From an uncultured Selenomonadales bacterium (GTDB lineage: Bacteria; Bacillota; Negativicutes; Acidaminococcales; Acidaminococcaceae), in contig OMWZ01000013.1 in NCBI GenBank assembly GCA_900314855.1, positions 1 through 64,000 of the forward strand: a stretch of DNA of 64,000 nucleotides. The letters are read 5' to 3'. Both the position numbers and the translations under genes were made by a program. Position 1 is the stretch's first letter. Each line of letters opens with the position of its first letter. Shown here piece by piece: positions 54,067 through 63,228 of this stretch. The notes under the pieces were generated by a model. It had not been told where the DNA came from and ran no database searches. It saw nothing but the letters and a program-made list of their open reading frames with translations.

Positions 54067-55077
54067 CTAATTCATGCGGTCGTTCAAAATACCGATCTTT
54101 TTGGCCCCAATGGCGATGGCCACGACCACCACCACAATGACCGCCGCCGCCACATAGCCGCTCGCCACGGACAGGACGGCTGCCGCCAGGCTCAGGACGA
54201 TGCTGATGGCATACATGAGCAGGACCGCCTGCCGCTGGCTCAGGCCCATGGCCAGGAGCCGGTGGTGTAGATGGCCCTTGTCGGGCTGGAAAATGGGACG
54301 GCCGTTGCTGTAGCGCCGAAGGATGGCGAAGGCCGTGTCCATGATCGGCACGCCCAGGGCCACGGCAGGCACGATCAGGGCGATAGTGGCGGCACTCTTG
54401 ACGGCGCCGAAGACCGAAATGGCCGCCAGCATGTAGCCGATGAACATACTGCCCGTATCGCCCATGAAAATGGTCGCCGGATTGAAATTGTAGTGGATAA
54501 AGCCGATGATGGCGCCGGCCAGGGCCGCCGTAACCGTCGCCACCGGGAAATAGCCCTGGTGGACGGCCACGAGGATGACCGTAAGGGAAGCGATGCCCGT
54601 CACGCCGGCCGCCAGTCCGTCCAGGCCGTCGATCAGGTTGACGACGTTAATGAAACTGATGACCCAGAAAATGGTAAAGGGGATGGACAGGTATTCCAGG
54701 TAGAAATACCCGCCGAAGGGATTGTTGAGCCATTCGATGCGAATATCGAACAGGCACAGGATACAGGCCCCGACAATCTGGCCCAGGAGTTTTCCCTTCG
54801 CCGGCAGGGAGTACTTGTCATCCAGGATGCCCAGGATGACGATCCACGTGCCGCCCAACAGGATACCGAGGATATCCTTCGTCAAGGGGACACACAAGAC
54901 CACGGCAAGGACGGTGGCCAAATAAATGGCCAGCCCGCCAAGCCGCGGCATGATGTGCGTATGGACTTTGCGCTTGTCGGGACGGTCTACCGCCCCGATG
55001 CGGAACGCCAGCTTCTTCACGTAGGGCGTGAGCAGAAAACTGGCCAACAATGCGATAATGAGGGCTAAAATATACAC
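54067..55077 (-). CDS. wecA: Undecaprenyl-phosphate GlcNAc-1-phosphate transferase (WecA/TagO family)
   Basis: This 336-residue membrane enzyme with about ten helices starts surface glycan synthesis on the lipid carrier. DDKYSLPAKGK, NLIDGLDGLAAG (catalytic Asp cluster), FMGDTGS and the HLHHRLL His motif are present. In Firmicutes the orthologue is TagO, in enterics WecA. The start is GTG at 55077 with a modest ribosome site (GAGG about 11 bases upstream). Confidence 0.94.
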   Translation of the reverse strand: MYILALIIALLASFLLTPYVKKLAFRIGAVDRPDKRKVHTHIMPRLGGLAIYLATVLAVVLCVPLTKDILGILLGGTWIVILGILDDKYSLPAKGKLLGQIVGACILCLFDIRIEWLNNPFGGYFYLEYLSIPFTIFWVISFINVVNLIDGLDGLAAGVTGIASLTVILVAVHQGYFPVATVTAALAGAIIGFIHYNFNPATIFMGDTGSMFIGYMLAAISVFGAVKSAATIALIVPAVALGVPIMDTAFAILRRYSNGRPIFQPDKGHLHHRLLAMGLSQRQAVLLMYAISIVLSLAAAVLSVASGYVAAAVIVVVVVAIAIGAKKIGILNDRMN

Positions 55078-55117
55078 GCTCGCTTAACCTCTGGATCTCT
55101 GAAGATAGGAAGCCGCC

Positions 55118-55609
55118 TTACTGGCCGTCCTGACCGTCCTCCGGGCGGGCAGGGGCGTCGAGGACCTCCACGCGGATCGTCGAACCGGCCAGCATTTCCT
55201 CCGCCAGTTTGTCCGGATAAGGCTCTTTGTAGACAATCCGTTCGATGCCCGCGTTGATGAGAATCTTGGTGCAGACCACGCAGGGCTGGTTGGTACAGTA
55301 GAGCGTCCCGCCTTCGACGGAGACGCCGTGCACGGCCGCCTGTATGACGGCGTTCTGCTCCGCGTGGATGCCGCGGCACAGTTCATGGTTCTGGCCCGAC
55401 GGGACATGAAGCTGTTCCCGCAGGCACCCGACTTCGGCACAGTGGGGCATGCCCTTGGGTGTCCCGTTGTACCCCGTCGCCAGGATTTGCCGGTCCTTCA
55501 CGATAACCGCGCCGACACTGCGGCGCAGGCACGTGGACCGCTTGCTGACCACTTCGGCGATTTCCATGAAATAGTGGTCCCAATCAGGTCTTGTTTCCTT
55601 CACTGCCAT
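55118..55609 (-). CDS. comEB: dCMP deaminase (ComEB-like)
   Basis: This 163-residue zinc deaminase converts dCMP to dUMP for thymidylate synthesis. The catalytic HAEQNAV and the PCVVC zinc pair are present, with an extra His/Cys-rich insert (MPHCAEVGC) typical of dCMP deaminases. It lies between upp and wecA, giving a nucleotide-metabolism pair. It has no link to competence here beyond the family name. Confidence 0.95.
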   Translation of the reverse strand: MAVKETRPDWDHYFMEIAEVVSKRSTCLRRSVGAVIVKDRQILATGYNGTPKGMPHCAEVGCLREQLHVPSGQNHELCRGIHAEQNAVIQAAVHGVSVEGGTLYCTNQPCVVCTKILINAGIERIVYKEPYPDKLAEEMLAGSTIRVEVLDAPARPEDGQDGQ

Positions 55610-55669
55610 AAGAATCCTTCCTTCCGCCGGCGGTCAGCGACAGTCGGCGCGGGCCGGGCCGCGGACGGC

Positions 55670-56290
55670 TCACAGGGTGCCGAAGACGCGGTCGCCCGCA
55701 TCGCCCAGTCCGGGCAGGATGTAGGCCTTGTCATTCAATTCGCGATCCAAGGCCGCCGTATAGATTTCCACATCCGGATGGGCCTGGTTGACGACTTCCA
55801 CCCCCTGCGGCGCTGCCACGAGCACCATAAGGGTGATGTTTTTCAGTCCGTGCTCCTTGAGCATCGTAATGGCCGCCGCCGCGGAACCGCCCGTGGCCAG
55901 CATGGGGTCGACGACGATACACTTCGCATCCATCTGCTTGGGCAGGCCGCAGTAGTATTCGTGGGGCGCATGGGTGACCGGATCCCGGTACAGGCCGATG
56001 TGGCCCACGTGGGCGTAGGGAATCATGTTGAGGACGCCGTTCAGGAGCCCCAGTCCGGCGCGCAGGATCGGGATAATCGTCACTTCGTCCTTCAGGCGGG
56101 CGCCCGTCATCGTTTCCAGGGGCGTTTCCACCGCAACGGGCTCCGTCGGCCAGTCACGGGTGACTTCGTACGTCATGAGCGACGCGATTTCGCCGCAAAG
56201 TTCGCGAAAATTCTTGCTGTTGCAGTTCTTGTCGCGCATCATCGTCAGCTTGTGCGCGATTAACGGATGTTCCACAATGTGCAGTTTCAT
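55670..56290 (-). CDS. upp: Uracil phosphoribosyltransferase
   Basis: This 206-residue pyrimidine salvage enzyme turns uracil and PRPP into UMP. The PRPP loop VDPMLATGGSA and the C-terminal GDAGDRVFGT motif that contacts uracil are intact. ATG has GGAAGGGG upstream. It lies 23 bases after rpiB, the same neighbourhood as in Bacillus. Confidence 0.97.
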   Translation of the reverse strand: MKLHIVEHPLIAHKLTMMRDKNCNSKNFRELCGEIASLMTYEVTRDWPTEPVAVETPLETMTGARLKDEVTIIPILRAGLGLLNGVLNMIPYAHVGHIGLYRDPVTHAPHEYYCGLPKQMDAKCIVVDPMLATGGSAAAAITMLKEHGLKNITLMVLVAAPQGVEVVNQAHPDVEIYTAALDRELNDKAYILPGLGDAGDRVFGTL

Positions 56291-56313
56291 TTCGTAGGTC
56301 CCCTTCCGGTTCG

Positions 56314-56751
56314 TTATTTTTCAATAGCCATGATCTTATGGACACGGCGTTCATGGCGTCCGCCGGCAAATTCCGTATCCAGCCATACGTCGAGCATCAT
56401 TTCCGCCAGGCCCGGTCCCGTGACGCGTTCGCCCAGGCACAGGACATTGGCGTCGTTGTGTTCACGGCTCATCTTCGCGGAAAACACATCGCCGCACAGG
56501 GCCGCCCGGATCCCGTCGACCTTGTTGGCCGCCATGGACATGCCGATGCCCGTGCCGCAGACCAGGATGCCCCGGTCCGCCCGGCCCGAAACGACTTCGT
56601 CGCACACCTTGACCGCGAAATCAGGATAGTCGCAGGAATCATCCGTATAAGTTCCCACGTCCGTATACTCCACATTCCGCGCCGCCAGATGCTCCTGGAG
56701 GACCTTCTTCAGATGGATGCCGCCGTGATCGCAGCCAATCGCAATTTTCAT
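56314..56751 (-). CDS. rpiB: Ribose-5-phosphate isomerase B
   Basis: This 145-residue isomerase interconverts ribose-5-P and ribulose-5-P. GCDHGG at the N-terminus and CGTGIGMSMAANK (catalytic Cys, about residue 66) are diagnostic. ATG at 56751 has GGAGG seven bases upstream. It is first in the rpiB-upp-comEB-wecA-wecB unit. Confidence 0.96.
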   Translation of the reverse strand: MKIAIGCDHGGIHLKKVLQEHLAARNVEYTDVGTYTDDSCDYPDFAVKVCDEVVSGRADRGILVCGTGIGMSMAANKVDGIRAALCGDVFSAKMSREHNDANVLCLGERVTGPGLAEMMLDVWLDTEFAGGRHERRVHKIMAIEK

Positions 56752-56811
56752 TTTTCCGCCTCCGCAATGTTCCCTTGCCACCCTGGGGGTGGCGTATTCT
56801 TCAATCGTTTT

Positions 56812-56840
56812 ATTTTACCATAAACAGGCCACAGTTACAA
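56812..56840 (-). promoter_or_regulatory. Promoter of the rpiB operon
   Basis: TTGTAA (56835-56840), 17 bases and TAAAAT (56812-56817) with TGn extension on the minus strand. The leader contains a 7-bp hairpin GCCACCC/GGGTGGC (56777-56793) of unknown role. Confidence 0.72.
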
Positions 56841-56878
56841 ACGGCCGTTCCGCAGGACACGGCGATTCCCCGCCGGCC

Positions 56879-57988
56879 TCACTCGGCCAGCAGGTAGTCC
56901 GGGAAGCCCGTCCCGCCCTGGACCGTCACGACGCCGTCCCGGGCCTGGAGGATGTGGAACCCCGCCGCCTTCCGCAGCCGGTTCATGACCGCCAGGCCCA
57001 TGCCGCCCTCGTCCACGCCCATGCCCAAGATCAGCTGGGGATGGAAGCGGTCAAAGTCCCGCAGCAGCGTGTAGAGGTTCTCCGCCAGGTCCGCCTTGCC
57101 CCGCCCCCAGGAGAGGATCAGGAACGACGGGTTGCGTCCCAGCCGTTCCCGCAGGGACCGCGCCGTGACGGCGTCGCAGAGGATGCCCGCGCGCACGCCC
57201 TTTGCGGCCGCCCGTTCCGCCGCCCGGGCCAGGCACAGGGGCGCCTCGTCCCCCTCGTAAAGGTAGAGCGGCGCCGCCGGGGCATAGTGGCGGTATTTCA
57301 TACCCGGCGCCTTCGGGCGCAGGGCGGGATTGCCCGCCAGGGCCGGATCGATATCGACGGCGCCCAGGAGGTTCTCCAACATTTCCCGGGTAATGCCGCC
57401 GGGCCGCAGGATTGTCGGAATGGGGGACGTCGTGTCCACGACGGTCGATTCCACGCCGATGCCGCAGCTGCCGCCATCCAGGATGCCTGCGATTTTCCCG
57501 TCCATGTCCTCCGCCACGTCCGCGGCGTTCGTCGGGCTCGGCTTGCCGGATAAGTTGGCGCTCGGCGCCGCGATGGGGCAGCCGCAGGCCGCGATAAACG
57601 CATTCGCCACAGGATGGGAAGGCATGCGCACGGCCACCGTGTCGAGGCCCGCGCTCGTTTCGTCGGGCACGCAGGGCGCCTTGGGCACGACCACCGTCAG
57701 GGGGCCGGGCCAGAAGGTCTCGATGAGGGCCCGGGCGCTGGCGCTCAGGCCCGTCGTCAACGTCTCGACCTGCTCTTTGCGGGCCACGTGCAGAATCAGG
57801 GGATTGTCCACGGGCCGCCCCTTGGCCGCGAAAATCCGGGCCACGGCGGCGCCGTTCAGACCGTCCGCCCCGAGGCCGTACACCGTTTCCGTCGGAAAAG
57901 CGACGACTTCGCCGGCCCGCACCAGAGCAGCCGCCTCTTCCATCGCCTGCCGCGGGTTTTTCTTCAAATCCCAATACTTCGTTTCCAC
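56879..57988 (-). CDS. sua5: Threonylcarbamoyl-AMP synthase (Sua5/TsaC)
   Basis: This 369-residue enzyme makes the intermediate for the t6A37 modification of tRNAs. The YrdC domain (about 15-205) shows FPTETVYGLGAD, KGRPVDNPL and PSANLSG; a C-terminal Sua5 domain (about 235-369) makes it the long form. The start is GTG at 57988 with AGGAG six bases upstream. It follows prmC by 10 bases. Confidence 0.95.
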   Translation of the reverse strand: METKYWDLKKNPRQAMEEAAALVRAGEVVAFPTETVYGLGADGLNGAAVARIFAAKGRPVDNPLILHVARKEQVETLTTGLSASARALIETFWPGPLTVVVPKAPCVPDETSAGLDTVAVRMPSHPVANAFIAACGCPIAAPSANLSGKPSPTNAADVAEDMDGKIAGILDGGSCGIGVESTVVDTTSPIPTILRPGGITREMLENLLGAVDIDPALAGNPALRPKAPGMKYRHYAPAAPLYLYEGDEAPLCLARAAERAAAKGVRAGILCDAVTARSLRERLGRNPSFLILSWGRGKADLAENLYTLLRDFDRFHPQLILGMGVDEGGMGLAVMNRLRKAAGFHILQARDGVVTVQGGTGFPDYLLAE

Positions 57989-57998
57989 TTGTCTCTCC

Positions 57999-59150
57999 TC
58001 ATTCCCTTGCTTGCCCCTCGTCCTTTTCCGCGTCCTTGCGCAGGGCCGCCACGGCCGGGGCAAAGCGGGTTCCCGCCCGGGCGGCGAAAACCATGCGGTC
58101 GATGCCGGCGAAATCCGGGCAGACCGCCGTTTCCGCCAGGCCCACACGGCGGCAGAAGGAGGCCACGGCCCGCCCTTCTCCCTGTCCCACTTCCAGGGCC
58201 ACCAGGCCGTCGGCGGCCAGGAAAGCCGGAAGCTGCCGCAGCAGTCGGCGATACACATCCAGCCCGTCGTCCCCGCCGGCCAGGGCAAGGACCGGCTCCC
58301 GCCGCACTTCCGGCTGGAGGGACGCCATATCCCGGGCCGGGATATACGGCGGATTGGAAACAATCACGTCGTACCGGCGCTCCGCCGGAAGGGCGGCGCA
58401 CAAGTCCGAATGGAGCCATTCCACGCGCTCCGCCACGCCCAGCCGGACCCCATTTTCCCGGGCCACGGCGAGGGCCGCCGGCGATAGGTCGACGGCCGTC
58501 CCTGTCGCCTCCGGCAAGAGGGCCAGCAAGGACAGGACGATAGCGCCGCTGCCCGTGCCCACATCGAGAACGCGCAGGGCATGGCCGGCCAGTTCCCCTT
58601 CCCGGCCTGTGCCGCGGGCGGCCGCCTCTTCCGCCGCGGCCTGGCAGTCCGTCACTTCCTGGACGAGGAAACGGGCCTTGTCGGGATCCGTTTCTTCCGG
58701 CAGGCGCTCCCGGGCCGCGGCCACGGCCTTTTCCGCCAGGGCCCGCGTCTCGGCGGCCTTTTTGCGCCAGAAGGCTTCCTTTTCCAGCTGCGTCAGGCTT
58801 TTACCGGTCACGCAGCGGACGATGTTCTCCACGAGCAGTTCCGTTTCCGGGCGGGGAATCAGGACATCCGGCGTGACCTTGAAATCCCACTTCAAAAAGG
58901 CCTTGCGGCCCAGGATATAGGCCACCGGTTCCCGCCGGGCTCGGCGCACGACGACCTCGTGGTACCGGTCGAGGACGGACTGGTCCAGATCCTCCTGCAG
59001 GCGCAGGAACAAATCCAGCCGCCGGCAGCCGAGAATGTCACAAAGCAGTATTTCCGCGTCGAGGCGCGGATTGTCCACGCCCTTGCCGCGAAAATACTGC
59101 TGCGTCCAATTCAATATTTTGTTGACGGTCCAAACGGTTGCTTCTGCCAT
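57999..59150 (-). CDS. prmC: Release factor glutamine methyltransferase PrmC with a large insertion
   Basis: This 383-residue enzyme methylates the GGQ glutamine of release factors. It has an N-terminal helical domain (1-100), motif I LDVGTGSGAI (195-204) and the catalytic NPPY (266-269). It is about 100 residues longer than usual. Between PETELLVE (101-108) and LDVGTG lies an extra helical, charged and Ala-rich segment of about 70 residues (113-190), where E. coli PrmC has a short link. It lies 12 bases after prfA, whose product is its substrate. Confidence 0.94.
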   Translation of the reverse strand: MAEATVWTVNKILNWTQQYFRGKGVDNPRLDAEILLCDILGCRRLDLFLRLQEDLDQSVLDRYHEVVVRRARREPVAYILGRKAFLKWDFKVTPDVLIPRPETELLVENIVRCVTGKSLTQLEKEAFWRKKAAETRALAEKAVAAARERLPEETDPDKARFLVQEVTDCQAAAEEAAARGTGREGELAGHALRVLDVGTGSGAIVLSLLALLPEATGTAVDLSPAALAVARENGVRLGVAERVEWLHSDLCAALPAERRYDVIVSNPPYIPARDMASLQPEVRREPVLALAGGDDGLDVYRRLLRQLPAFLAADGLVALEVGQGEGRAVASFCRRVGLAETAVCPDFAGIDRMVFAARAGTRFAPAVAALRKDAEKDEGQARE

Positions 59151-59162
59151 AGGGATCCCTTC

Positions 59163-60230
59163 TCACTTCATCGCTTCGAGTTTCTTGCGCTGGGCTTCCG
59201 TCAAGAGGGCCTCGAGCAATTCTTCCAGGTCCCCGTCGATGACGGCGTCCAGTTTGTGCAGGGTCAGGCCGATACGGTGATCCGTCACCCGGCCCTGGGG
59301 ATAGTTGTAGGTGCGGATGCGTTCGCTTCGGTCCCCTGTGCCGACCTGGCTCTTCCGTTCCGCCGCTTCCGCCTGCCGCTGTTCCCGCTGGTACACTTCG
59401 AGCACGCGGGAACGAAGGATGCGCAGGCATTTTTCGCGGTTCTTCAACTGCGATTTCTCATCCTGGCACTGGGCCACAATGCCCGTCGGGAGATGGGTCA
59501 TGCGCACGGCCGACTCGGTCTTGTTCACGTACTGCCCGCCGGCGCCGCCGGCCCGGTACGTATCGACCTTGATGTCCTCCGGACGGATGGCCACATCCAC
59601 CTCTTCCGCCACGGGCAGGACCGCGACGGTACAGGTCGACGTGTGGATGCGGCCCTGCGATTCCGTCTCGGGCACGCGCTGCACGCGGTGCACGCCGCTT
59701 TCGAATTTCAGGCGGGCGTAGGCGCCGGCGCCGGAAATCTGGGCGACCACTTCCTTGAACCCGCCCAGGCCCGTTTCACTGACGTCCATCACTTCGACCT
59801 GCCACCCCTGCCGTTCGGCGTACCGCGTGTACATGCGGAACAAGACCCCCGCGAAGAGGGCCGCTTCGTCGCCGCCGGCGCCGGCCCGGATTTCCAGGAG
59901 GATGTCCTTGTCGTCGTTCGGGTCGGCCGGAAGCAGGAGCAGCGTCAGACGCTGTTCATAGGCGGCCAGGACCGGCTCCAATTCCGCTGCCTCGGCCCGG
60001 GCCATATCCGCCAGTTCCGGATCGGTCCCATCCCGGGCGGTTTCCCGGTCCTCGTCGTAGATTTTCTGTTTTTCCCGGTATTCCCGGTAGACCGTGACGA
60101 TTTCCGTCAGTTTGGCGTGCTGCCGGGCATATTTCTGGTACAGGGCCGGATCGGAAACAATCTCCGGGTTGGAAAGTTTCGCTTCCAGGTCGAGATATTT
60201 TTCCTCCAGTCCTCGCAGTTGTTCCCTCAT
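59163..60230 (-). CDS. prfA: Peptide chain release factor 1
   Basis: This 355-residue factor ends translation at UAA and UAG. The peptidyl-hydrolysis loop [10 protein letters not shown] with the GGQ motif and the tripeptide region [10 protein letters not shown] (PxT type, RF1) are present. The length is standard. ATG has AGGATGAGGG-type sequence upstream. The order prfA-prmC is conserved across bacteria. Confidence 0.97.
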   Translation of the reverse strand: MREQLRGLEEKYLDLEAKLSNPEIVSDPALYQKYARQHAKLTEIVTVYREYREKQKIYDEDRETARDGTDPELADMARAEAAELEPVLAAYEQRLTLLLLPADPNDDKDILLEIRAGAGGDEAALFAGVLFRMYTRYAERQGWQVEVMDVSETGLGGFKEVVAQISGAGAYARLKFESGVHRVQRVPETESQGRIHTSTCTVAVLPVAEEVDVAIRPEDIKVDTYRAGGAGGQYVNKTESAVRMTHLPTGIVAQCQDEKSQLKNREKCLRILRSRVLEVYQREQRQAEAAERKSQVGTGDRSERIRTYNYPQGRVTDHRIGLTLHKLDAVIDGDLEELLEALLTEAQRKKLEAMK

Positions 60231-60265
60231 CCTCTTCCCTCCGTCCTGTCCCGCCGGCGTCCCGT

Positions 60266-61219
60266 TCAGTCCCGCGCCGCTTCCCCGCCCGGGCGGACCG
60301 TTTCTTCCACCGCCAGGGCCAGGGCTTTTGTTTCCACCGGCAGGGAGACCTTCCTGCTTTCGTCCACGGGAAGGACCGCCTGGACGGAAGCAATGGCCAC
60401 CTCAATCATTTCGTCGTCAGGCTCGCGCGTCGTCAGTTTCTGCAGGAGCAGCCCCGGCAGGATCAGCTTATGGACCCAGGGCCGGTCGTCATGACGGCCC
60501 GCGAACCGGATAATCTCGTAGCTGATGCCGGCCACGACGGGCATCAGCAGCACCCGCGACAGGATACGCTCCCACACGTTCGGCCAGCCCAGGAAGGCGA
60601 AGACGAAGATACTGATGCTCATGACGATCATGAGGAAGTTCGTCCCGCAGCGCGGATGCAGGCGCGGAAAGCGGCGCACGTTCTCCACGGTCAGGGGCAG
60701 GCCCGCCTCATAGGTGAAAATGGTCTTGTGCTCCGCCCCGTGGTACTGGAACACGCGCTGGATATCCTTCATGGAGGAGATGGCCCCGATATAGGCCAGG
60801 AAAATAGCCATGCGGAGCAGGCCTTCGGCCAGGTTCAGGGTAATGCTGTTCGCCGTCCAGTGCTGCAAAAAGCGCATGGACCACGTGGGAATGGCGATAA
60901 AGAGGCCCACGGCCAGCAGGACAGACACGACGATGGTCAGGGCCATGTCTTGATCGTCCATCTGCTCGTCTTCGTCGCCCGATATCTGGGCAGAACGGCT
61001 CAGGGCCTTCATGCCCATGATCAACGACTCCACCAGGACGACGACGCCCCGCAGGAACGGCTTTTTCAAAATGGGATAGCGGTCCTGGACGCTGTGGACC
61101 GGCTGGACGTCCACGTCGATCGTCCCGTCGGCTTTGCGCACGGCGACGGCCACCTCTTTCGGGCCGCGCATCATGACGCCCTCAATGACGGCTTGGCCGC
61201 CGATATTGAATTTTGCCAT
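60266..61219 (-). CDS. DUF1385 membrane protein
   Basis: This 317-residue protein belongs to the DUF1385 family that commonly lies between rpmE and prfA in Firmicutes. The N-terminus [14 protein letters not shown], the YHGAEHKTI segment and HPRCGTNFL are family hallmarks. Four or more membrane helices fall between residues 90 and 250. Its function is unknown. The GAEHK and HPRCGT motifs are conserved enough to suggest an enzyme or metal site (inference). ATG at 61219 chosen; ATG at 61228 would add three residues. Confidence 0.88.
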   Translation of the reverse strand: MAKFNIGGQAVIEGVMMRGPKEVAVAVRKADGTIDVDVQPVHSVQDRYPILKKPFLRGVVVLVESLIMGMKALSRSAQISGDEDEQMDDQDMALTIVVSVLLAVGLFIAIPTWSMRFLQHWTANSITLNLAEGLLRMAIFLAYIGAISSMKDIQRVFQYHGAEHKTIFTYEAGLPLTVENVRRFPRLHPRCGTNFLMIVMSISIFVFAFLGWPNVWERILSRVLLMPVVAGISYEIIRFAGRHDDRPWVHKLILPGLLLQKLTTREPDDEMIEVAIASVQAVLPVDESRKVSLPVETKALALAVEETVRPGGEAARD

Positions 61220-61253
61220 GTTACACATTCTTCAAAATTTGTCCGTATACAAT

Positions 61254-61279
61254 TACAGCAGAGCCTAAGCTCTGCTGTA
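61254..61279 (-). terminator. Hairpin after rpmE
   Basis: A perfect 11-bp stem (61254-61264 with 61269-61279, CTAA loop) lies 24 bases after rpmE. The following minus-strand sequence TTGTAT is only weakly T-rich, so termination may be partial and allow readthrough into the DUF1385 gene. Confidence 0.7.
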
Positions 61280-61303
61280 TGTGTCGCTTGATTCGGTTTG
61301 TGA

Positions 61304-61510
61304 TTATTTTTCCACGCCGTACCGCTTGTTGAACTTTTCAATGCGGCCGCGGGCTGCGAGGTTACGCTGCTGGCCCGTGAAGAAGGGATGGCACTTGCTG
61401 CAGATATCCACGCGCAGTTCCGGTTTGGTGGAGCCCGTCGTGAAGGTGTTGCCGCAGCCACACGTTACTTTGCAGTCGGTATAGAATTTCGGATGGATCT
61501 TTTCTTTCAT
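61304..61510 (-). CDS. rpmE: 50S ribosomal protein L31 (zinc form)
   Basis: This 68-residue ribosomal protein has the zinc-ribbon cysteines C17, C19, C37 and C40 (CGCG and CSKC), which mark the zinc-binding paralogue. The C-terminal FNKRYG is typical. ATG has AGAGGTG upstream. It has its own promoter that overlaps the end of pth. Confidence 0.97.
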   Translation of the reverse strand: MKEKIHPKFYTDCKVTCGCGNTFTTGSTKPELRVDICSKCHPFFTGQQRNLAARGRIEKFNKRYGVEK

Positions 61511-61566
61511 TTCAAAACACCTCTTTTTTAAATTACCCTAATGTATCCAGACATTAACGCTTGAAT

Positions 61567-61595
61567 ATCATACCATACGATGGGAAAGAGTGCAA
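61567..61595 (-). promoter_or_regulatory. Promoter of rpmE
   Basis: TTGCAC (61590-61595), 17 bases and TATGAT (61567-61572) with TGn extension on the minus strand, overlapping the pth stop codon and about 57 bases above rpmE. Confidence 0.75.
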
Positions 61596-62278
61596 GCCCC
61601 TCCCTCTTTTTCTTCCGGAATCCCTGCGGGGGCGTCGGCAGACGCCGTTGCCTCCTGCGGTTCCTGCCGCGCCGCCTGCCCGGCCCGCTTTTTCGCCGTC
61701 CGGGGCTTTGTGTTGAATTTCTGCATGACCGCGTCCGTATCCCCGTCCCGTTCCAGCCAGTATTCCAGGGCGTCCGCCGTCTTCGCCACGGCGTCGTCCA
61801 TAGCCGCCTTGTCCTCGCCCTGGAACCGCTGCAGGACGTGCTGGATGACAGCCCGCTGTTCATGGGCCGGGTGCCCGATGCCCAGGCGGAAGCGCGGGAA
61901 GGCGTCCGTCCCCAAGTGATTCAGGATTGACTTGATGCCGTTGTGGCCGCCGCTGGATCCTTTCGCCCGAATCCGCAGGGAGCCCACGGGCAAATCCATG
62001 TCATCGTGGATAACGGCGATATCTTCCGGGGCCACGTTGTAGAAATGGGCCCATGCGCCGACGGCGTTGCCGCTCAGGTTCATATACGTCGTCGGTTTCA
62101 GGAGCACGATCTTTTCCGCGCCGGCCCGGTATTCCACATATTCCGCGTCCCGGGCCGTACGCCAGGCGTGCGTCAGGCCCCAGCGGCGGGCCAGTTCGTC
62201 CGCCACCATAAAGCCCACGTTGTGGCGCGTGCCGGCATATTCCCGGCCAATATTTCCCAATCCTGCAATCAATTTCAT
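61568..62278 (-). CDS. pth: Peptidyl-tRNA hydrolase with C-terminal tail
   Basis: This 236-residue enzyme recycles peptidyl-tRNA. LGNIGREYAGTRHNVGF with the catalytic His, YMNLSG and DDMDLPVG are intact. The core ends near residue 185; the last 45-50 residues are a low-complexity Lys/Ala/Glu-rich tail not found in most Pth proteins. ATG at 62278 gives the family N-terminus, although its ribosome site overlaps the preceding stop. Confidence 0.95.
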   Translation of the reverse strand: MKLIAGLGNIGREYAGTRHNVGFMVADELARRWGLTHAWRTARDAEYVEYRAGAEKIVLLKPTTYMNLSGNAVGAWAHFYNVAPEDIAVIHDDMDLPVGSLRIRAKGSSGGHNGIKSILNHLGTDAFPRFRLGIGHPAHEQRAVIQHVLQRFQGEDKAAMDDAVAKTADALEYWLERDGDTDAVMQKFNTKPRTAKKRAGQAARQEPQEATASADAPAGIPEEKEGGACTLSHRMV

Positions 62279-62280
62279 GG

Positions 62281-63129
62281 TTATTTCCATCCTCGCTTTG
62301 CTTCGTCCAAACTGACCGGACAGTATCCCGCCCGGCGCCATGCCTCCAACAAGGGCCCCACGGCATCCACCGTGGGCTGCCGCGACGCCTGGTAACGGGG
62401 GCTGTCCCCGTCATGCAGCAGGACAATGGCATTTTCTGTCGTCCCCGCCTGCACGCGCCGCACGATATCCCCGGAAGAAATCCCCGTCCAGTCGCGGGGC
62501 ACGACGTTCCAGGTCACGACCGTCAAGCCCAGTTCCCGGGCCAGGGCCATGACGGAGGGATCGCGAAAGCCGTGGGGCGGGCGCCAGTACGTCAGGCGCC
62601 GGCCCGTGAGCCGTTCCAAGACCACTTTCGCCCGCGTCAGGTCCGCCCGTTTTTCCGCGTCGGTCAATTTCAAATAATCCTGGTGACGGTAGGCATGGAT
62701 GCCCACTGTGTGGCCGTCGGCCACGATCTGCCACACCAGGTCCGGATGGCGTTCCGCCTGGGACGCGACCAAAAAGAAGGTCGCCCGGACCTGATGCTGC
62801 CGCAGGACCGCCAGCAGTTCCCCCGTAAAGGGCTCATAGGGACCATCGTCGAAAGTCAAGGCCACGGGAGCCCCCGAGCCGGGGACAGCCGCCCGGGCCG
62901 GAAAGGTTCCTGCCGGGACCGCGCCGGGCAGTTCCCGCAAATTCGTCACGGTCGGGCCGTACCAGTTCCCGAAGGGCACGACCGCCCCCGCCAGGGATAC
63001 GGCGCCCGCCGCGCCCAGCAGGAGGGCCGCCAGGCCGGCCCGACGGCGGGGCCAGCGGCCGGTCCGGCCCAGCCAGAGGCAGACCAGGGCAGCGGCCGCG
63101 CAGGCCCCCAACAGATCCAGTACTCGCAC
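62281..63129 (-). CDS. Membrane-anchored polysaccharide deacetylase (NodB family)
   Basis: This 282-residue protein has two N-terminal hydrophobic segments (about 3-22 and 31-52) and a NodB domain (about 85-275). The catalytic motif TFDDGP (D94, D95), the metal His pair HAYRH (H145, H149), RPPHG and the late LLHDGD are complete, so it should be active. Likely substrates are N-acetylated cell-wall or surface sugars outside the cytoplasmic membrane. The start is GTG at 63129 with GGAGG seven bases upstream. Confidence 0.9.
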   Translation of the reverse strand: MRVLDLLGACAAAALVCLWLGRTGRWPRRRAGLAALLLGAAGAVSLAGAVVPFGNWYGPTVTNLRELPGAVPAGTFPARAAVPGSGAPVALTFDDGPYEPFTGELLAVLRQHQVRATFFLVASQAERHPDLVWQIVADGHTVGIHAYRHQDYLKLTDAEKRADLTRAKVVLERLTGRRLTYWRPPHGFRDPSVMALARELGLTVVTWNVVPRDWTGISSGDIVRRVQAGTTENAIVLLHDGDSPRYQASRQPTVDAVGPLLEAWRRAGYCPVSLDEAKRGWK

Positions 63130-63186
63130 GGCGCCGCCTCCCTTCCCGTTTCGCCGTCCCGCGGGGCCGCCATGGCGGCGCCGCAT

Positions 63187-63218
63187 AAAGAAAGGGCCTG
63201 TCCGCGGTGGGCAGGCCC
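63187..63218 (-). terminator. Rho-independent terminator of prs
   Basis: Stem GGGCCTG/CAGGCCC (63194-63200 with 63212-63218) followed by TTTCTTT on the minus strand, 11 bases after prs. It separates prs from the deacetylase gene. Confidence 0.85.
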
Positions 63219-63228
63219 GACTTCGCTC

